Shown here one piece after another: positions 1-5,159 of a stretch of 20,397 bases of DNA. Both the position numbers and the translations under genes were made by a program. The stretch spans positions 1 to 20,397 of the IMG/VR virus record IMGVR_UViG_3300009156_000344; one strand, given 5' to 3'. Origin of the DNA: a virus. Within the stretch, counting starts at the first letter, position 1. Each line of letters starts with the position of its first letter. Under the pieces are notes generated by a model that had not been told where the DNA came from, did no database searches, and saw nothing but the letters and a program-made list of their open reading frames with translations.

Positions 1-262
1 GCGGGCGCGCCACCGGCAGCGTGTCGCCACCGACTAGCCATGTCGCTGGTGCGGTCAGAGCAGAAAGACCCGTGCCAACCGTAACCGGCGGGATGATCTC
101 CATCGGTTCGCCCAACGGAGCTGGCGCGGCCTCCAGCGCATTGCTCGCCTCGATCAGCAGATCGGCGGCGTCATGCATTACCAAACTGACCCAGCCGGTC
201 GTTGGCTCGCCCGCCAAGATGGCCGCGGCGCAGGTCCGCATGCGGTCGGTCAGGTCAGTCAT
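1..262 (-). CDS. Hypothetical protein, partial (runs off left edge)
   Basis: Last visible gene of the leftward operon. An ATG at 262 opens a frame that stays open to the window edge (87 codons seen, C-terminus missing). The start overlaps the stop of the upstream gene by 8 bases (ATGACTGA), the same kind of translational coupling used throughout this operon, which decides the start. The N-terminus begins MTDLTDRMRTCAAAIL and contains a helical stretch HDAADLLIEASNALEA, followed by a more proline- and glycine-rich part. The MRTCAA...DA..LLIEA pattern also occurs in the next gene, which suggests a duplicated small domain. No family function is recognised and no catalytic motif is seen. The protein is probably a small soluble, partly helical early phage protein. 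I am fairly sure it is a gene and have no claim on function. Confidence 0.6.
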   Translation of the reverse strand, partial: MTDLTDRMRTCAAAILAGEPTTGWVSLVMHDAADLLIEASNALEAAPAPLGEPMEIIPPVTVGTGLSALTAPATWLVGGDTLPVARP

Positions 263-776
263 GTCTCGCCTCCACCTTGCGCAGCGCGTCGAGATCGCGG
301 AGCAAGCCGTAGAGCACGCCGATCTTGATCACCATCTTGAAGTCATCCGGCAACGGCGCGGCCATGCCTGAATCGGCGGTGGCGATCCGCTCGCGCACGT
401 GGCGCTCAGCCGCCGACATGCCGATGGCGCGCATCGGTTGCTCCGTGAGTTTCTCGATTGTCTCGGCCGCCTCGATCAGCAGCTTCCGCGCATCGATGAT
501 TGCCTCCATCTTCTCGTCGGTAAGTATCTCGCTGATCTCGATGGCGTCGAGGAACGCCGCGCATGTCCGCATGTCATCAGCCCGCAGGCGCTCGATCTCG
601 GCATTCGCGATATCCCGCATCTCGACGCATACCCGATGGGCCGCGCACTCGTCAGCCAGCGCCGCCCGTAGCCGCTCGATCTCGTCGGCCGCGTCGGCAA
701 GGTCGTCCATTAACGCCGGATGTAGTTGCGCATCAAAAATGCGGCGCTTGCGCAGTCTCTCAACGATGTCAGTCAT
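255..776 (-). CDS. Hypothetical helical/coiled-coil early phage protein (173 aa)
   Basis: The frame extends upstream to 845, but the ATG at 776 forms an ATGA overlap with the stop of the preceding gene, so MTDIVERLRKR is taken as the start. The protein is almost entirely predicted-helical by eye. An N-terminal segment rich in Asp/Glu/Arg with heptad-like Leu/Ile (DAADEIERLRAALADE, residues about 28-43) suggests a coiled coil. A second helical block reads DMRTCAAFLDAIEIS and then LLIEAAETIEKL, and this block resembles the downstream partial gene at 1-262. No signal peptide or membrane segment is present. The MTDIVERLR opening is common in small phage early proteins, but I cannot assign a biochemical role. 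The gene overlaps its downstream neighbour by 8 bases. Confidence 0.65.
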   Translation of the reverse strand: MTDIVERLRKRRIFDAQLHPALMDDLADAADEIERLRAALADECAAHRVCVEMRDIANAEIERLRADDMRTCAAFLDAIEISEILTDEKMEAIIDARKLLIEAAETIEKLTEQPMRAIGMSAAERHVRERIATADSGMAAPLPDDFKMVIKIGVLYGLLRDLDALRKVEARHD

Positions 777-1123
777 CGTCGGCATCTCCAGCCTTGCCAT
801 CGTCCGCGCATGACGACTATCCTGCGCATGCCGTGCTTCGCGCACACATCACTGCGTAGCGATGCTCGACGCACGATGCGGACAGCCGGTGGGGATTGTG
901 GTCTGACGCTCACGACCTCCACCGGCACCTCCCGCACCACGGTGGCGGGCGCCAGGGCATTGACGCCAGACCATCGAGCGCGAAACGTACTGTCATCCAT
1001 GCGGACTGCCCGCACGCCCTCGGTCGCAACCGCCCTGACCGTGATCGGCTGCGCCGCCTTGGGCCACGCGACCCACATCAGCAGCGGCAGCGGGATCGCA
1101 GCCAGGACGATCGCGTAACGCAT
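773..1123 (-). CDS. Small exported or membrane-anchored hypothetical protein (116 aa)
   Basis: The N-terminus MRYAIVLAAIPLPLLMWVAWP (residues 1-21; the hydrophobic run is about 4-20) is a signal peptide or single membrane anchor. The remainder is basic and ends in a Cys-containing motif (residues about 92-116, with DVCAKHGMRR and GWRCRR). This Cys-x-x-His-Gly plus terminal Trp-Arg-Cys-Arg pattern resembles small secreted hypothetical proteins I associate with rhizobial phages and genomes; that is recollection, not a search. The start is fixed by a TGATG junction with the upstream gene, and the stop overlaps the next start (ATGA). The two cysteines could form a disulfide outside the cytoplasm (inference). 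No enzymatic motif is visible. Confidence 0.6.
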   Translation of the reverse strand: MRYAIVLAAIPLPLLMWVAWPKAAQPITVRAVATEGVRAVRMDDSTFRARWSGVNALAPATVVREVPVEVVSVRPQSPPAVRIVRRASLRSDVCAKHGMRRIVVMRGRWQGWRCRR

Positions 1124-1584
1124 CAGTGCCTTCGTTCTTCAAGGTTGCCGCGCCATTGCGCCAGCAGATGCGATGGTGTTTCCGGATTGGATATCCATTT
1201 GATCACCTCATCCATCTGGATGAAAATCTCGTCTGAATTGACCTTGCCGTTTAATTTTATTCGAAACCAAGTGGAATCGGTGGCGGTTGCGATCAGGCGT
1301 CCTGCGCGCAGTTCACCCAGCACTTCCTCGCTGGTGAACCCACCGCGCTCCCTGAAGTCGGTCAACGTCATGGCGACCGATGCCGGATCGGCATCGAGCT
1401 TTGCTGCCGCTTCGGCAGGCTTGAGCTGCTTTGGCGGTTCCGCTTTTACGGGTTTGAACGGCAGCTTGCCCTCCTGACTGGCTTGGGCGAGTTTCGCCAC
1501 CGCATCATAGTGCGAGCATTTCTCCACCTTCATAACGTGCGAGATCGCTTCAGCGATTGGCATCCACTTCTTGTTCCTTGCCAT
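1123..1584 (-). CDS. Hypothetical protein (153 aa)
   Basis: The ATG at 1584 (MARNKKWMPIAEAI) is preferred over a start 21 bases further upstream because it lies one base after the stop of the preceding gene (TGACATG) with GAGGTGG shortly upstream. The N-terminal 35 residues (WMPIAEAISHVMKVEKCSHYDAVAKL) look like a small helical DNA-binding or adaptor segment. A Lys/Pro linker follows. The C-terminal half (about 75-145) is mixed alpha/beta with TDSTWFRIKLNGK and FIQMDEVIKWI. Proteins of this type, with an N-terminal WIPLTEA-like opening and a C-terminal FxxDEVxxW segment, are common in alphaproteobacterial genomes as hypothetical proteins. No catalytic residues are recognised. The stop overlaps the next gene as TGATG. 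Confidence 0.65.
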   Translation of the reverse strand: MARNKKWMPIAEAISHVMKVEKCSHYDAVAKLAQASQEGKLPFKPVKAEPPKQLKPAEAAAKLDADPASVAMTLTDFRERGGFTSEEVLGELRAGRLIATATDSTWFRIKLNGKVNSDEIFIQMDEVIKWISNPETPSHLLAQWRGNLEERRH

Positions 1585-1585
1585 G

Positions 1586-1780
1586 TCACGCCACCTCGCG
1601 CTCATTGGCCTTGACCTGCTGCCGATAGTCCTCCGCGATGGCCTCCATGATGGCGATCTGCTTGTCAGCCGTCTTTCTGGTCATCTGGTTTCGCTCAATC
1701 ATGCCCTTGTAGACGCGCCTGCGAAAATACAGCTCGCGCTCGACCTCTTTCAGCTTGTCGGCTGCGGTGTAGTCGGTCAT
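1586..1780 (-). CDS. Conserved small phage hypothetical protein (64 aa)
   Basis: The ATG at 1780 gives MTDYTAADKLKEVERELYF. It is chosen because GAGAGGAAGCCC lies directly upstream as a strong ribosome binding site, whereas upstream in-frame codons would encode a low-complexity extension. The protein is short, highly charged and helical, with the pattern KLKEVERELYFRRRVY followed by TADKQIAIMEAIAEDYR. I recognise it as a recurrent small protein of rhizobial prophages and phages, always annotated hypothetical. Function is unknown. A short helical protein with regularly spaced Arg/Glu could be a partner-binding or nucleic-acid-associated peptide, but nothing in the sequence settles this. It is followed after one base by the start of the next gene. 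Confidence 0.7.
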   Translation of the reverse strand: MTDYTAADKLKEVERELYFRRRVYKGMIERNQMTRKTADKQIAIMEAIAEDYRQQVKANEREVA

Positions 1781-1879
1781 GGGCTTCCTCTCTGTTTCAT
1801 CCGCGCCCCGGCGTCCTTGCGTGCTCCACACGGCTCATTGGAATACCGGGGCGCGGCGTTGCCGGTGGTTGCTACCTGC

Positions 1880-2104
1880 TCAACCGCCGGAAAGGATCGT
1901 GGTCTTGTCGAGCTTCTCCTTGGTGAGATCATCCGCCCAGACGTTGGCCTTGCCGAGGGGCGTGTCGAGCGTAGCGGCTGCTTTGCCCTGATGATCGTAG
2001 AGTGCGAGCACCTTGCAGCCGCGAATCTTGAGCGGCGTGATCCTGGCGTCTGCGTTCACCTTGTTCTGCCACGTCACGCGATCGCCAATCTTGATCACCG
2101 TCAT
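1880..2104 (-). CDS. Small hypothetical protein, possible SH3/KOW-like beta barrel (74 aa)
   Basis: The start ATG at 2104 overlaps the stop of the upstream gene as ATGA. The N-terminus MTVIKIGDRVTWQNKV followed by short beta-like strands (KVLALYDHQGKAAATLDT) and a charged end is the kind of pattern seen in small KOW/SH3-like barrels (GDRV at residues 7-10). This is a structural guess only. There are no cysteines beyond one and no membrane segment. The gene is followed by a 99-base gap (1781-1879), the largest spacing inside the leftward operon, in which I see no convincing gene or terminator. Confidence 0.6.
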   Translation of the reverse strand: MTVIKIGDRVTWQNKVNADARITPLKIRGCKVLALYDHQGKAAATLDTPLGKANVWADDLTKEKLDKTTILSGG

Positions 2105-2301
2105 GCTGCTCCTCCTGGCGGCGCCTTGGCGGCCACCTCCTGTTCCAAGTCTTGCACCCGGTGGAGCGTATTTTCCAGCTTGTGCAAATTCTGTTTTGCC
2201 GCGTTGATGAGAATGACCATGCGCTGCGTCAGCGCAATGATGTGGCGCGCCTCCACCGCCACGGTGTGATAGGCCTCGAACAGCTCACCCTCTTTGGTCA
2301 T
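2101..2301 (-). CDS. Small coiled-coil hypothetical protein (66 aa)
   Basis: The start at 2301 is supported by CGAGG eight bases upstream and an ATGA overlap with the preceding stop. The sequence is one continuous amphipathic helix, with MTKEGELFEAYHTVAVEA and then INAAKQNLHKLENTLHRVQ, where leucine/valine spacing suggests a dimeric coiled coil from about residue 25 to 57. It ends in a short Ala/Pro/Gly-rich tail. It has no recognisable enzymatic motif. The tight coupling on both sides argues that it is co-translated with the flanking small genes. The function is unknown; a small adaptor or inhibitor is possible but unsupported. Confidence 0.6.
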   Translation of the reverse strand: MTKEGELFEAYHTVAVEARHIIALTQRMVILINAAKQNLHKLENTLHRVQDLEQEVAAKAPPGGAA

Positions 2302-2489
2302 GGCTTGCCTCGCAGCATTACCGCGTACAGGCGCACGGCCGATTCGATCTCTTCCGGCCGAAAACGTTTGGTATTGCTCAGGCCCTCGCGAAAGGTGCGT
2401 ATCTTGCGGCGCCTTTCCAGTTCAGCCTGTGTTTTGATCTGCTTTCGCAATCTTGGCAGTTCGAGATATCTTTTCTGGCTTGGGCGCAT
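2298..2489 (-). CDS. Small basic hypothetical protein (63 aa)
   Basis: The ATG at 2489 (MRPSQKRYLELPRLRKQI) is preferred to an upstream in-frame ATG because AAAAGGAAG sits eight bases before it. The protein is strongly basic and helical (KTQAELERRRKIRTFREG) and then has a helix with FRPEEIESAVRLYAVML. The basic N-terminal half could bind nucleic acid (inference). It overlaps the 3' end of the upstream gene by 68 bases in another frame, a longer overlap than elsewhere in this operon. It is coupled to the next gene by ATGA. The translation-initiation sequence shares twelve bases (AAAGGAAGCCAA) with that of the minus-strand gene starting at 19335. Confidence 0.55.
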   Translation of the reverse strand: MRPSQKRYLELPRLRKQIKTQAELERRRKIRTFREGLSNTKRFRPEEIESAVRLYAVMLRGKP

Positions 2490-2709
2490 TTGGCTTCCTT
2501 TTGACACTGCGGATCTGCACTTGGGGTTTTTCAATTGGAGCATTGATCCAGAACATTGTCTGGGCGACGACCACGATGTGGCCGGGTTCTGATCGCGCGA
2601 CTTCCTCCGCGCGGGCCATGGCTTTGGTCAGCGAGCCGAAGGCATCCGGCGCGTCGCCACCCGAGATGAAACCGCTGCCATCGATTACGAAATATTCACG
2701 GCGGGGCAT
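2422..2709 (-). CDS. Hypothetical protein (95 aa)
   Basis: The start ATG at 2709 is preceded by GGAGG with seven bases of spacing, the best ribosome binding site in this operon, although it lies within the 3' end of the upstream gene. The N-terminal 60 residues look folded: MPRREYFVIDGSGFISGG, then a helix AFGSLTKAMARAEEVAR and a strand HIVVVAQTMFW. The last 30 residues are Lys/Pro-rich and probably disordered. The general shape, a short beta-alpha-beta domain with a basic tail, fits several small phage proteins, but I recognise no named family. The 3' third is overlapped by the next gene. Confidence 0.6.
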   Translation of the reverse strand: MPRREYFVIDGSGFISGGDAPDAFGSLTKAMARAEEVARSEPGHIVVVAQTMFWINAPIEKPQVQIRSVKRKPNAPKPEKISRTAKIAKADQNTG

Positions 2710-2870
2710 ACGCTTTCCTCCGCTAACTCGTCCCTGCGGTTTTTCACGTATCGATCGAAGTCACGCAGCTCGGCACTCATCAGCACGGGGGCCATGGGGC
2801 TGTTCACCATTGCGACCAAGGCGATCTTTGCGCCGAAGTAGACGCACATGCGCGCGAACTCGATCTCCAT
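2685..2870 (-). CDS. Hypothetical protein with hydrophobic helix (61 aa)
   Basis: The ATG at 2870 (MEIEFARMCVYFGAKIAL) is chosen because it follows the upstream stop by one base (TGACATG) and has AAAAGGCG upstream. An in-frame ATG 90 bases earlier would overlap the upstream gene extensively. Residues about 7-30 (MCVYFGAKIALVAMVNSPMA) are moderately hydrophobic and could associate with a membrane or form a buried helix. The C-terminal half is charged (LRDFDRYVKNRRDELAEE). Function is unknown. It overlaps the following gene by 25 bases. Confidence 0.55.
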   Translation of the reverse strand: MEIEFARMCVYFGAKIALVAMVNSPMAPVLMSAELRDFDRYVKNRRDELAEESVCPAVNIS

Positions 2871-2871
2871 G

Positions 2872-3135
2872 TCATTGCGCCTTTTGTCTTTGCGCAATCC
2901 GGCCTCCATGCTTGCCCACCCCTTTGCGAGCGGGCCGAGGCTTGCGTCTTGCTGTGGCATGCGCCTCTCCTTTGCGTCTGCGACTGCGGCTCGACCAGCG
3001 TTGGATCACGCTGTCGGACCAGAGGATCAGCCGCCCATTGCGCGTGGTGGGCTTGGGAAAATGCCCCAGGTCCACCCAGCGCATGATGGTTCGCTTGCTC
3101 TTGCCGATCCGCTCGGAGACATCATCCAGCGTCAT
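2872..3135 (-). CDS. AlpA/MerR-like helix-turn-helix DNA-binding protein (87 aa)
   Basis: Residues 1-42 form a winged helix-turn-helix of the excisionase/AlpA/MerR type. MTLDDVSERIGKSKRTIMRW is the HTH, followed by GHFPKPTTRNGRLILWS, the typical FPxP...wing and the W-S/D...I-x-x-W end. This architecture is known from phage regulators and recombination directionality factors. Residues about 50-87 are a very basic tail (SRSRRRKGE, ARRKPRPARKG), likely non-specific DNA contact. The start at 3135 has AAAGG nine bases upstream; an alternative ATG at 3159 would add MARQRLHG. The gene overlaps the end of the ERF gene by 14 bases. No integrase is visible nearby, so a regulator role seems as likely as excisionase. 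Confidence 0.75.
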   Translation of the reverse strand: MTLDDVSERIGKSKRTIMRWVDLGHFPKPTTRNGRLILWSDSVIQRWSSRSRRRKGEAHATARRKPRPARKGVGKHGGRIAQRQKAQ

Positions 3136-3997
3136 CCCGTGCAGCCTTTGCCTTGCCATCCTGGACCGCCTGGATCATGTGGCGAAGCTTGTTGAACTTG
3201 CCGACATCGTAATGCTTCAGCGCCTCGAACCCGTCGCTGTTGGCAACGATCCACTCATCGACGCGTTCGAATGTCCTGGCGGCTTTGATGTAGGCGAAGA
3301 GGTCGTTGGCCCATCGCTTCCATTCGTCTTCGCTGTTCCTCTCGTTGATCTCCAGCTCGTAGGGGTCGATCTCGACCGGCGCTGGCTTCTCGATCGGATC
3401 GCGATTTGCCCTGACGGGTGATCGTGGCGGCGCGGCATCGCCCGCGGCATCGCCATCATCATCATCCGTTGCGGTCAGTCCGAGGGCGGCGTTCAACGTA
3501 TAGCGTTGCAGGTATGTCACCGCGCTACCGATCGCCTGGATGGCATTCTTGTTGCCCGAGAGGTCCGCAGTGGCAGAGAGTGAGTTCTCCTCGCTGTAGC
3601 CGTCGCGGTGGCTGATGATGCAGGTCACGGTGACGACAGCGGGTGCGGTGGTCACGGTGCGGAAGCGATAGGTCAGGCCATGCTTGCTGAGTGGCTTGTC
3701 GATGGCTTCGGCGATCGCTGCCATGTCTGCGAATTTGTAGAAAGTGCGTTGTCCCTGGCGGTTGGTGTAATCGACCTTGCGTTCCTTCTTGATTGCCGGA
3801 AACTCCGCCTTGGCGTCGGCCATGGCAGCGGCATAGGCCTTGTGCGCCTTGTTCGCGACAGCACGTTCGTGCAGCCCCATGAGTTTCTCGAACACGTCGA
3901 TATTGGCACCGCTGACCACCGCGCGCTGTATCAGCTCCATCGGAGAGATATCCTGAGCAACAATCATTTCGTTCTGTCGTTCTGCGACTGCGTTCAT
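3122..3997 (-). CDS. erf: ERF family single-strand annealing recombinase
   Basis: This is a 291-residue protein with the ERF core at about 45-182. It has NKAHKAYAAAMADAKAEFPA, then FYKFADMAAIAEAI, GLTYRFRTVTT, VTVTCIISHRDG and the hallmark NKNAIQAIGSAVTYLQRYTL leading into ALGLTATDDDDG. Known ERF proteins (P22 Erf type) bind single-stranded DNA and anneal complementary strands, promoting phage genome circularisation and recombination in the cytoplasm. The region after 182 is a Pro/Ala linker and a helical C-terminal domain of about 80 residues that is more variable in the family. The ATG directly follows the stop of the Gp157-like gene (TGAATG), which fixes the start and places the two in one operon. 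ERF and Gp157 together form a common phage recombination pair. Assignment is secure at family level. Confidence 0.93.
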   Translation of the reverse strand: MNAVAERQNEMIVAQDISPMELIQRAVVSGANIDVFEKLMGLHERAVANKAHKAYAAAMADAKAEFPAIKKERKVDYTNRQGQRTFYKFADMAAIAEAIDKPLSKHGLTYRFRTVTTAPAVVTVTCIISHRDGYSEENSLSATADLSGNKNAIQAIGSAVTYLQRYTLNAALGLTATDDDDGDAAGDAAPPRSPVRANRDPIEKPAPVEIDPYELEINERNSEDEWKRWANDLFAYIKAARTFERVDEWIVANSDGFEALKHYDVGKFNKLRHMIQAVQDGKAKAARDDAG

Positions 3998-4492
3998 TCA
4001 GGTCACCATCAGGGTTGGTTCTGCGTTGGAGAGGGTTGCGCCGGGGATCGTGCGGCCCTCCTTGATGAGGCGTTTGATCTCGGTCAGGTTGGGTTCGCGT
4101 GTCACCCGGATGCAGTCTTCCGGCAGCTCGCTCTCGTTGGTGACGATCACCCAGGGCGTGCCGTTGCGGATCGAGAGGGTGGCCTGGACCAGCTCCAGCT
4201 TTTTCAATCCGGCGTCCTGCATGATGTTGAAGGCGAGGTCGCGCATGGCCTTGTGGCGGGCGAGGTAGCGATCGCGCCGGGTCTTGAGGTCTTTGATCAA
4301 GGCGGCCTGGGCGAGGGCCATCTTCTCGGCATCGGCCATGCGGTCGACGAGGATATCCATGAACTCGTGGGTGTCGGTTTCGCTGGCGATCGCGAGCTGG
4401 AACAGCTCCTCATCGTCGCAGACATCGGGATGGGTGAGGCGAAGGCGCTCGATCTGCGAGCGGAGGTCAGCCGGGTTCAGAGCGCGCGGCAT
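3998..4492 (-). CDS. Gp157 family protein (siphovirus Gp157-like)
   Basis: This 164-residue protein has a length typical for the family. It starts MPRALNPADLRSQIERL at 4492, with AAGGTGAG about six bases upstream. Longer in-frame extensions are open but cross the non-coding leader and lack a ribosome binding site. The N-terminal part is helical with DTHEFMDILVDRMADAEK. The C-terminal part carries the recognisable Gp157 pattern: LVQATLSIRNGTPWVIVTN, then LPEDCIRVTREPNLTEIKRL and the IPGA motif before the end. Gp157 proteins are named after a streptococcal phage protein linked to phage resistance, and they are usually found next to ERF or RecT recombinases, as here. The biochemical role is not established. 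It is the first gene of the leftward operon and so is controlled by the divergent region to its right. Confidence 0.88.
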   Translation of the reverse strand: MPRALNPADLRSQIERLRLTHPDVCDDEELFQLAIASETDTHEFMDILVDRMADAEKMALAQAALIKDLKTRRDRYLARHKAMRDLAFNIMQDAGLKKLELVQATLSIRNGTPWVIVTNESELPEDCIRVTREPNLTEIKRLIKEGRTIPGATLSNAEPTLMVT

Positions 4493-4581
4493 TGCGCTCA
4501 CCTTTGTGCTGTATGGTGAGATGCTTAAAGGTCGATCAATAAAGGGGCGCCGAATGGGCGCCGGGTGGTTAGTAAGGCAAT

Positions 4582-4673
4582 GAACCCTTGGAGGAAGATT
4601 GCCCCCCGCGTATTCCCTCTTTCGAGGTGTTGTATTTCGCGGGCCGCCCGACATAAGGGAGGCCCAAGGGTTC
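4582..4673. ncRNA. Candidate structured RNA: three nested inverted repeats
   Basis: A perfect 10-base inverted repeat, GAACCCTTGG (4582-4591) with CCAAGGGTTC (4664-4673), encloses a second pair, CCCGCG (4605-4610) with CGCGGG (4638-4643). That pair encloses a small hairpin CCTC-TTTC-GAGG (4616-4627). Pairs at three levels in register suggest a folded RNA rather than a simple binding site. If leftward transcription starts to the right, it lies in the 5' leader of the Gp157-ERF operon, 90 bases upstream of the start. If not, it could be a stand-alone RNA on either strand. No known riboswitch class is recognised. GC-rich DNA yields chance pairings, so the call is moderate to low. Confidence 0.35.
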
Positions 4674-4685
4674 TGAATGCCACGA

Positions 4686-4707
4686 CTGGCGCTTACTACG
4701 GCGCCAG
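4686..4707. repeat. Inverted repeat/hairpin
   Basis: CTGGCGC (4686-4692) and GCGCCAG (4701-4707) form a perfect 7-bp stem with an 8-base loop, only 12 bases from the end of the nested repeats at 4582-4673. There is no T run on either side, so it is not an obvious intrinsic terminator. It may belong to the same structured leader. Confidence 0.5.
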
Positions 4708-4814
4708 CCGCACGGTCACTATACGCACCGCTCAGCCAAAATGAGAAGGGTAGAAACGCAGTTCCTGCCGTCGGATGACGGTGCGGCAAATGTGGCGGGA
4801 ATCGTCACTTTTTC

Positions 4815-4829
4815 GCTTGACTGCGCCGC
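4815..4829 (+). repeat. 15-base direct repeat, copy 1 (copy 2 at 5096-5110)
   Basis: The sequence GCTTGACTGCGCCGC occurs here and again at 5096-5110, 281 bases apart and in the same orientation, both inside the divergent control region. Each copy contains TTGACT, a plausible -35 element, so they may be duplicated promoter or regulator sites. No good -10 element follows either copy at 16-18 bases. Confidence 0.5.
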
Positions 4830-4834
4830 ACAAT

Positions 4835-4851
4835 GCTCACGCGCGGTGAGC
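4835..4851. promoter_or_regulatory. Operator-like dyad GCTCAC-N5-GTGAGC
   Basis: A 17-base dyad with perfect 6-base arms lies midway between the two divergent operons. The size and geometry match binding sites of phage Cro/CI-type helix-turn-helix dimers, and two candidate HTH regulators (2872-3135 and 5155-5379) are encoded on either side. I see only one exact copy, whereas classical phage switches have several related sites, so the assignment to a particular regulator is inference. Confidence 0.4.
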
Positions 4852-5011
4852 AACCGCCTGATTTGTCAAGCGTGATTATCATTATAAAAAAGGGCAAGGC
4901 GGCGGACTGGGGAGAATCTGCAGGCGGGAAATGTCCGCGGCAGAAAGTGCTGTTAGATCAATGTGTTCTATGGTCAATACGTTGTCCTGATACCTCCGTC
5001 CTCCAGGGTTG

Positions 5012-5027
5012 TTTTCCACAGGTGGAA
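5012..5027 (+). promoter_or_regulatory. DnaA-box-like site overlapping a dyad
   Basis: TTTTCCACA (5012-5020) fits the relaxed DnaA box consensus TTWTNCACA, and TTCCAC-AG-GTGGAA (5014-5027) is a 14-base dyad overlapping it. It could be a DnaA-linked or a repressor site. A single 9-base match to a relaxed motif is weak evidence. Confidence 0.3.
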
Positions 5028-5095
5028 CCGTGCTGCGGCCAGATGCCGCAACGTCACTAGAGCCGCATTTGCAGCCCTTTCCTCACATCGGTTGA

Positions 5096-5110
5096 GCTTG
5101 ACTGCGCCGC
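5096..5110 (+). repeat. 15-base direct repeat, copy 2
   Basis: This is the second copy of GCTTGACTGCGCCGC, ending 44 bases before the start of the Cro-like gene. It continues into a short inverted repeat GCCGC-CT-GCGGC (5106-5117). Its position suits a control element for the rightward operon. Confidence 0.5.
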
Positions 5111-5130
5111 CTGCGGCGGGACGATGCAGC

Positions 5131-5159
5131 GCCATCACCACGGGAGAGCGTGTGATGGC
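5131..5159 (+). promoter_or_regulatory. Hairpin enclosing the start of the Cro-like gene
   Basis: GCCATCAC (5131-5138) and GTGATGGC (5152-5159) are perfect 8-base complements. In mRNA they would form a stem that contains the ATG at 5155, with the likely ribosome binding site (GGGAG, 5142-5146) in the 13-base loop. As DNA it is also a dyad at the gene's 5' end that the encoded regulator might bind. Either would give translational or transcriptional feedback; this is inference from position. Confidence 0.45.

Larger units (their letters stand above)
4493..5154. other. Divergent intergenic control region (662 bases)
   Basis: This is the only point where leftward and rightward early genes diverge, so at least two outward promoters are expected. 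No gene is convincing here: a plus frame at 4833-5060 has no homology pattern and poor start context. It contains nested inverted repeats (4582-4673), a hairpin (4686-4707), an operator-like dyad (4835-4851), an AT-rich run (4875-4890), a DnaA-box-like dyad (5012-5027), a 15-base direct repeat and a start-codon hairpin (5131-5159), listed separately. A weak leftward promoter match is TTGATC (4539-4534) and CATACA (4515-4510) with an 18-base spacer. A rightward TTGTCA (4863) and TATAAA (4883) pair has too short a spacer (14). A rightward TTGACT (5098-5103) has no good -10. Promoter calls are therefore tentative. Confidence 0.7.

Noticed and set aside
2872-3135. Excisionase paired with an integrase
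   Set aside because: The fold fits AlpA/excisionase, but no integrase or attachment site is visible in the window, so a recombination directionality role is not claimed.
4833-5060. 75-codon plus-strand frame in the divergent region
   Set aside because: No ribosome binding site, an odd composition (a run of Ile followed by a Cys-rich end), and it spans regulatory-looking repeats.
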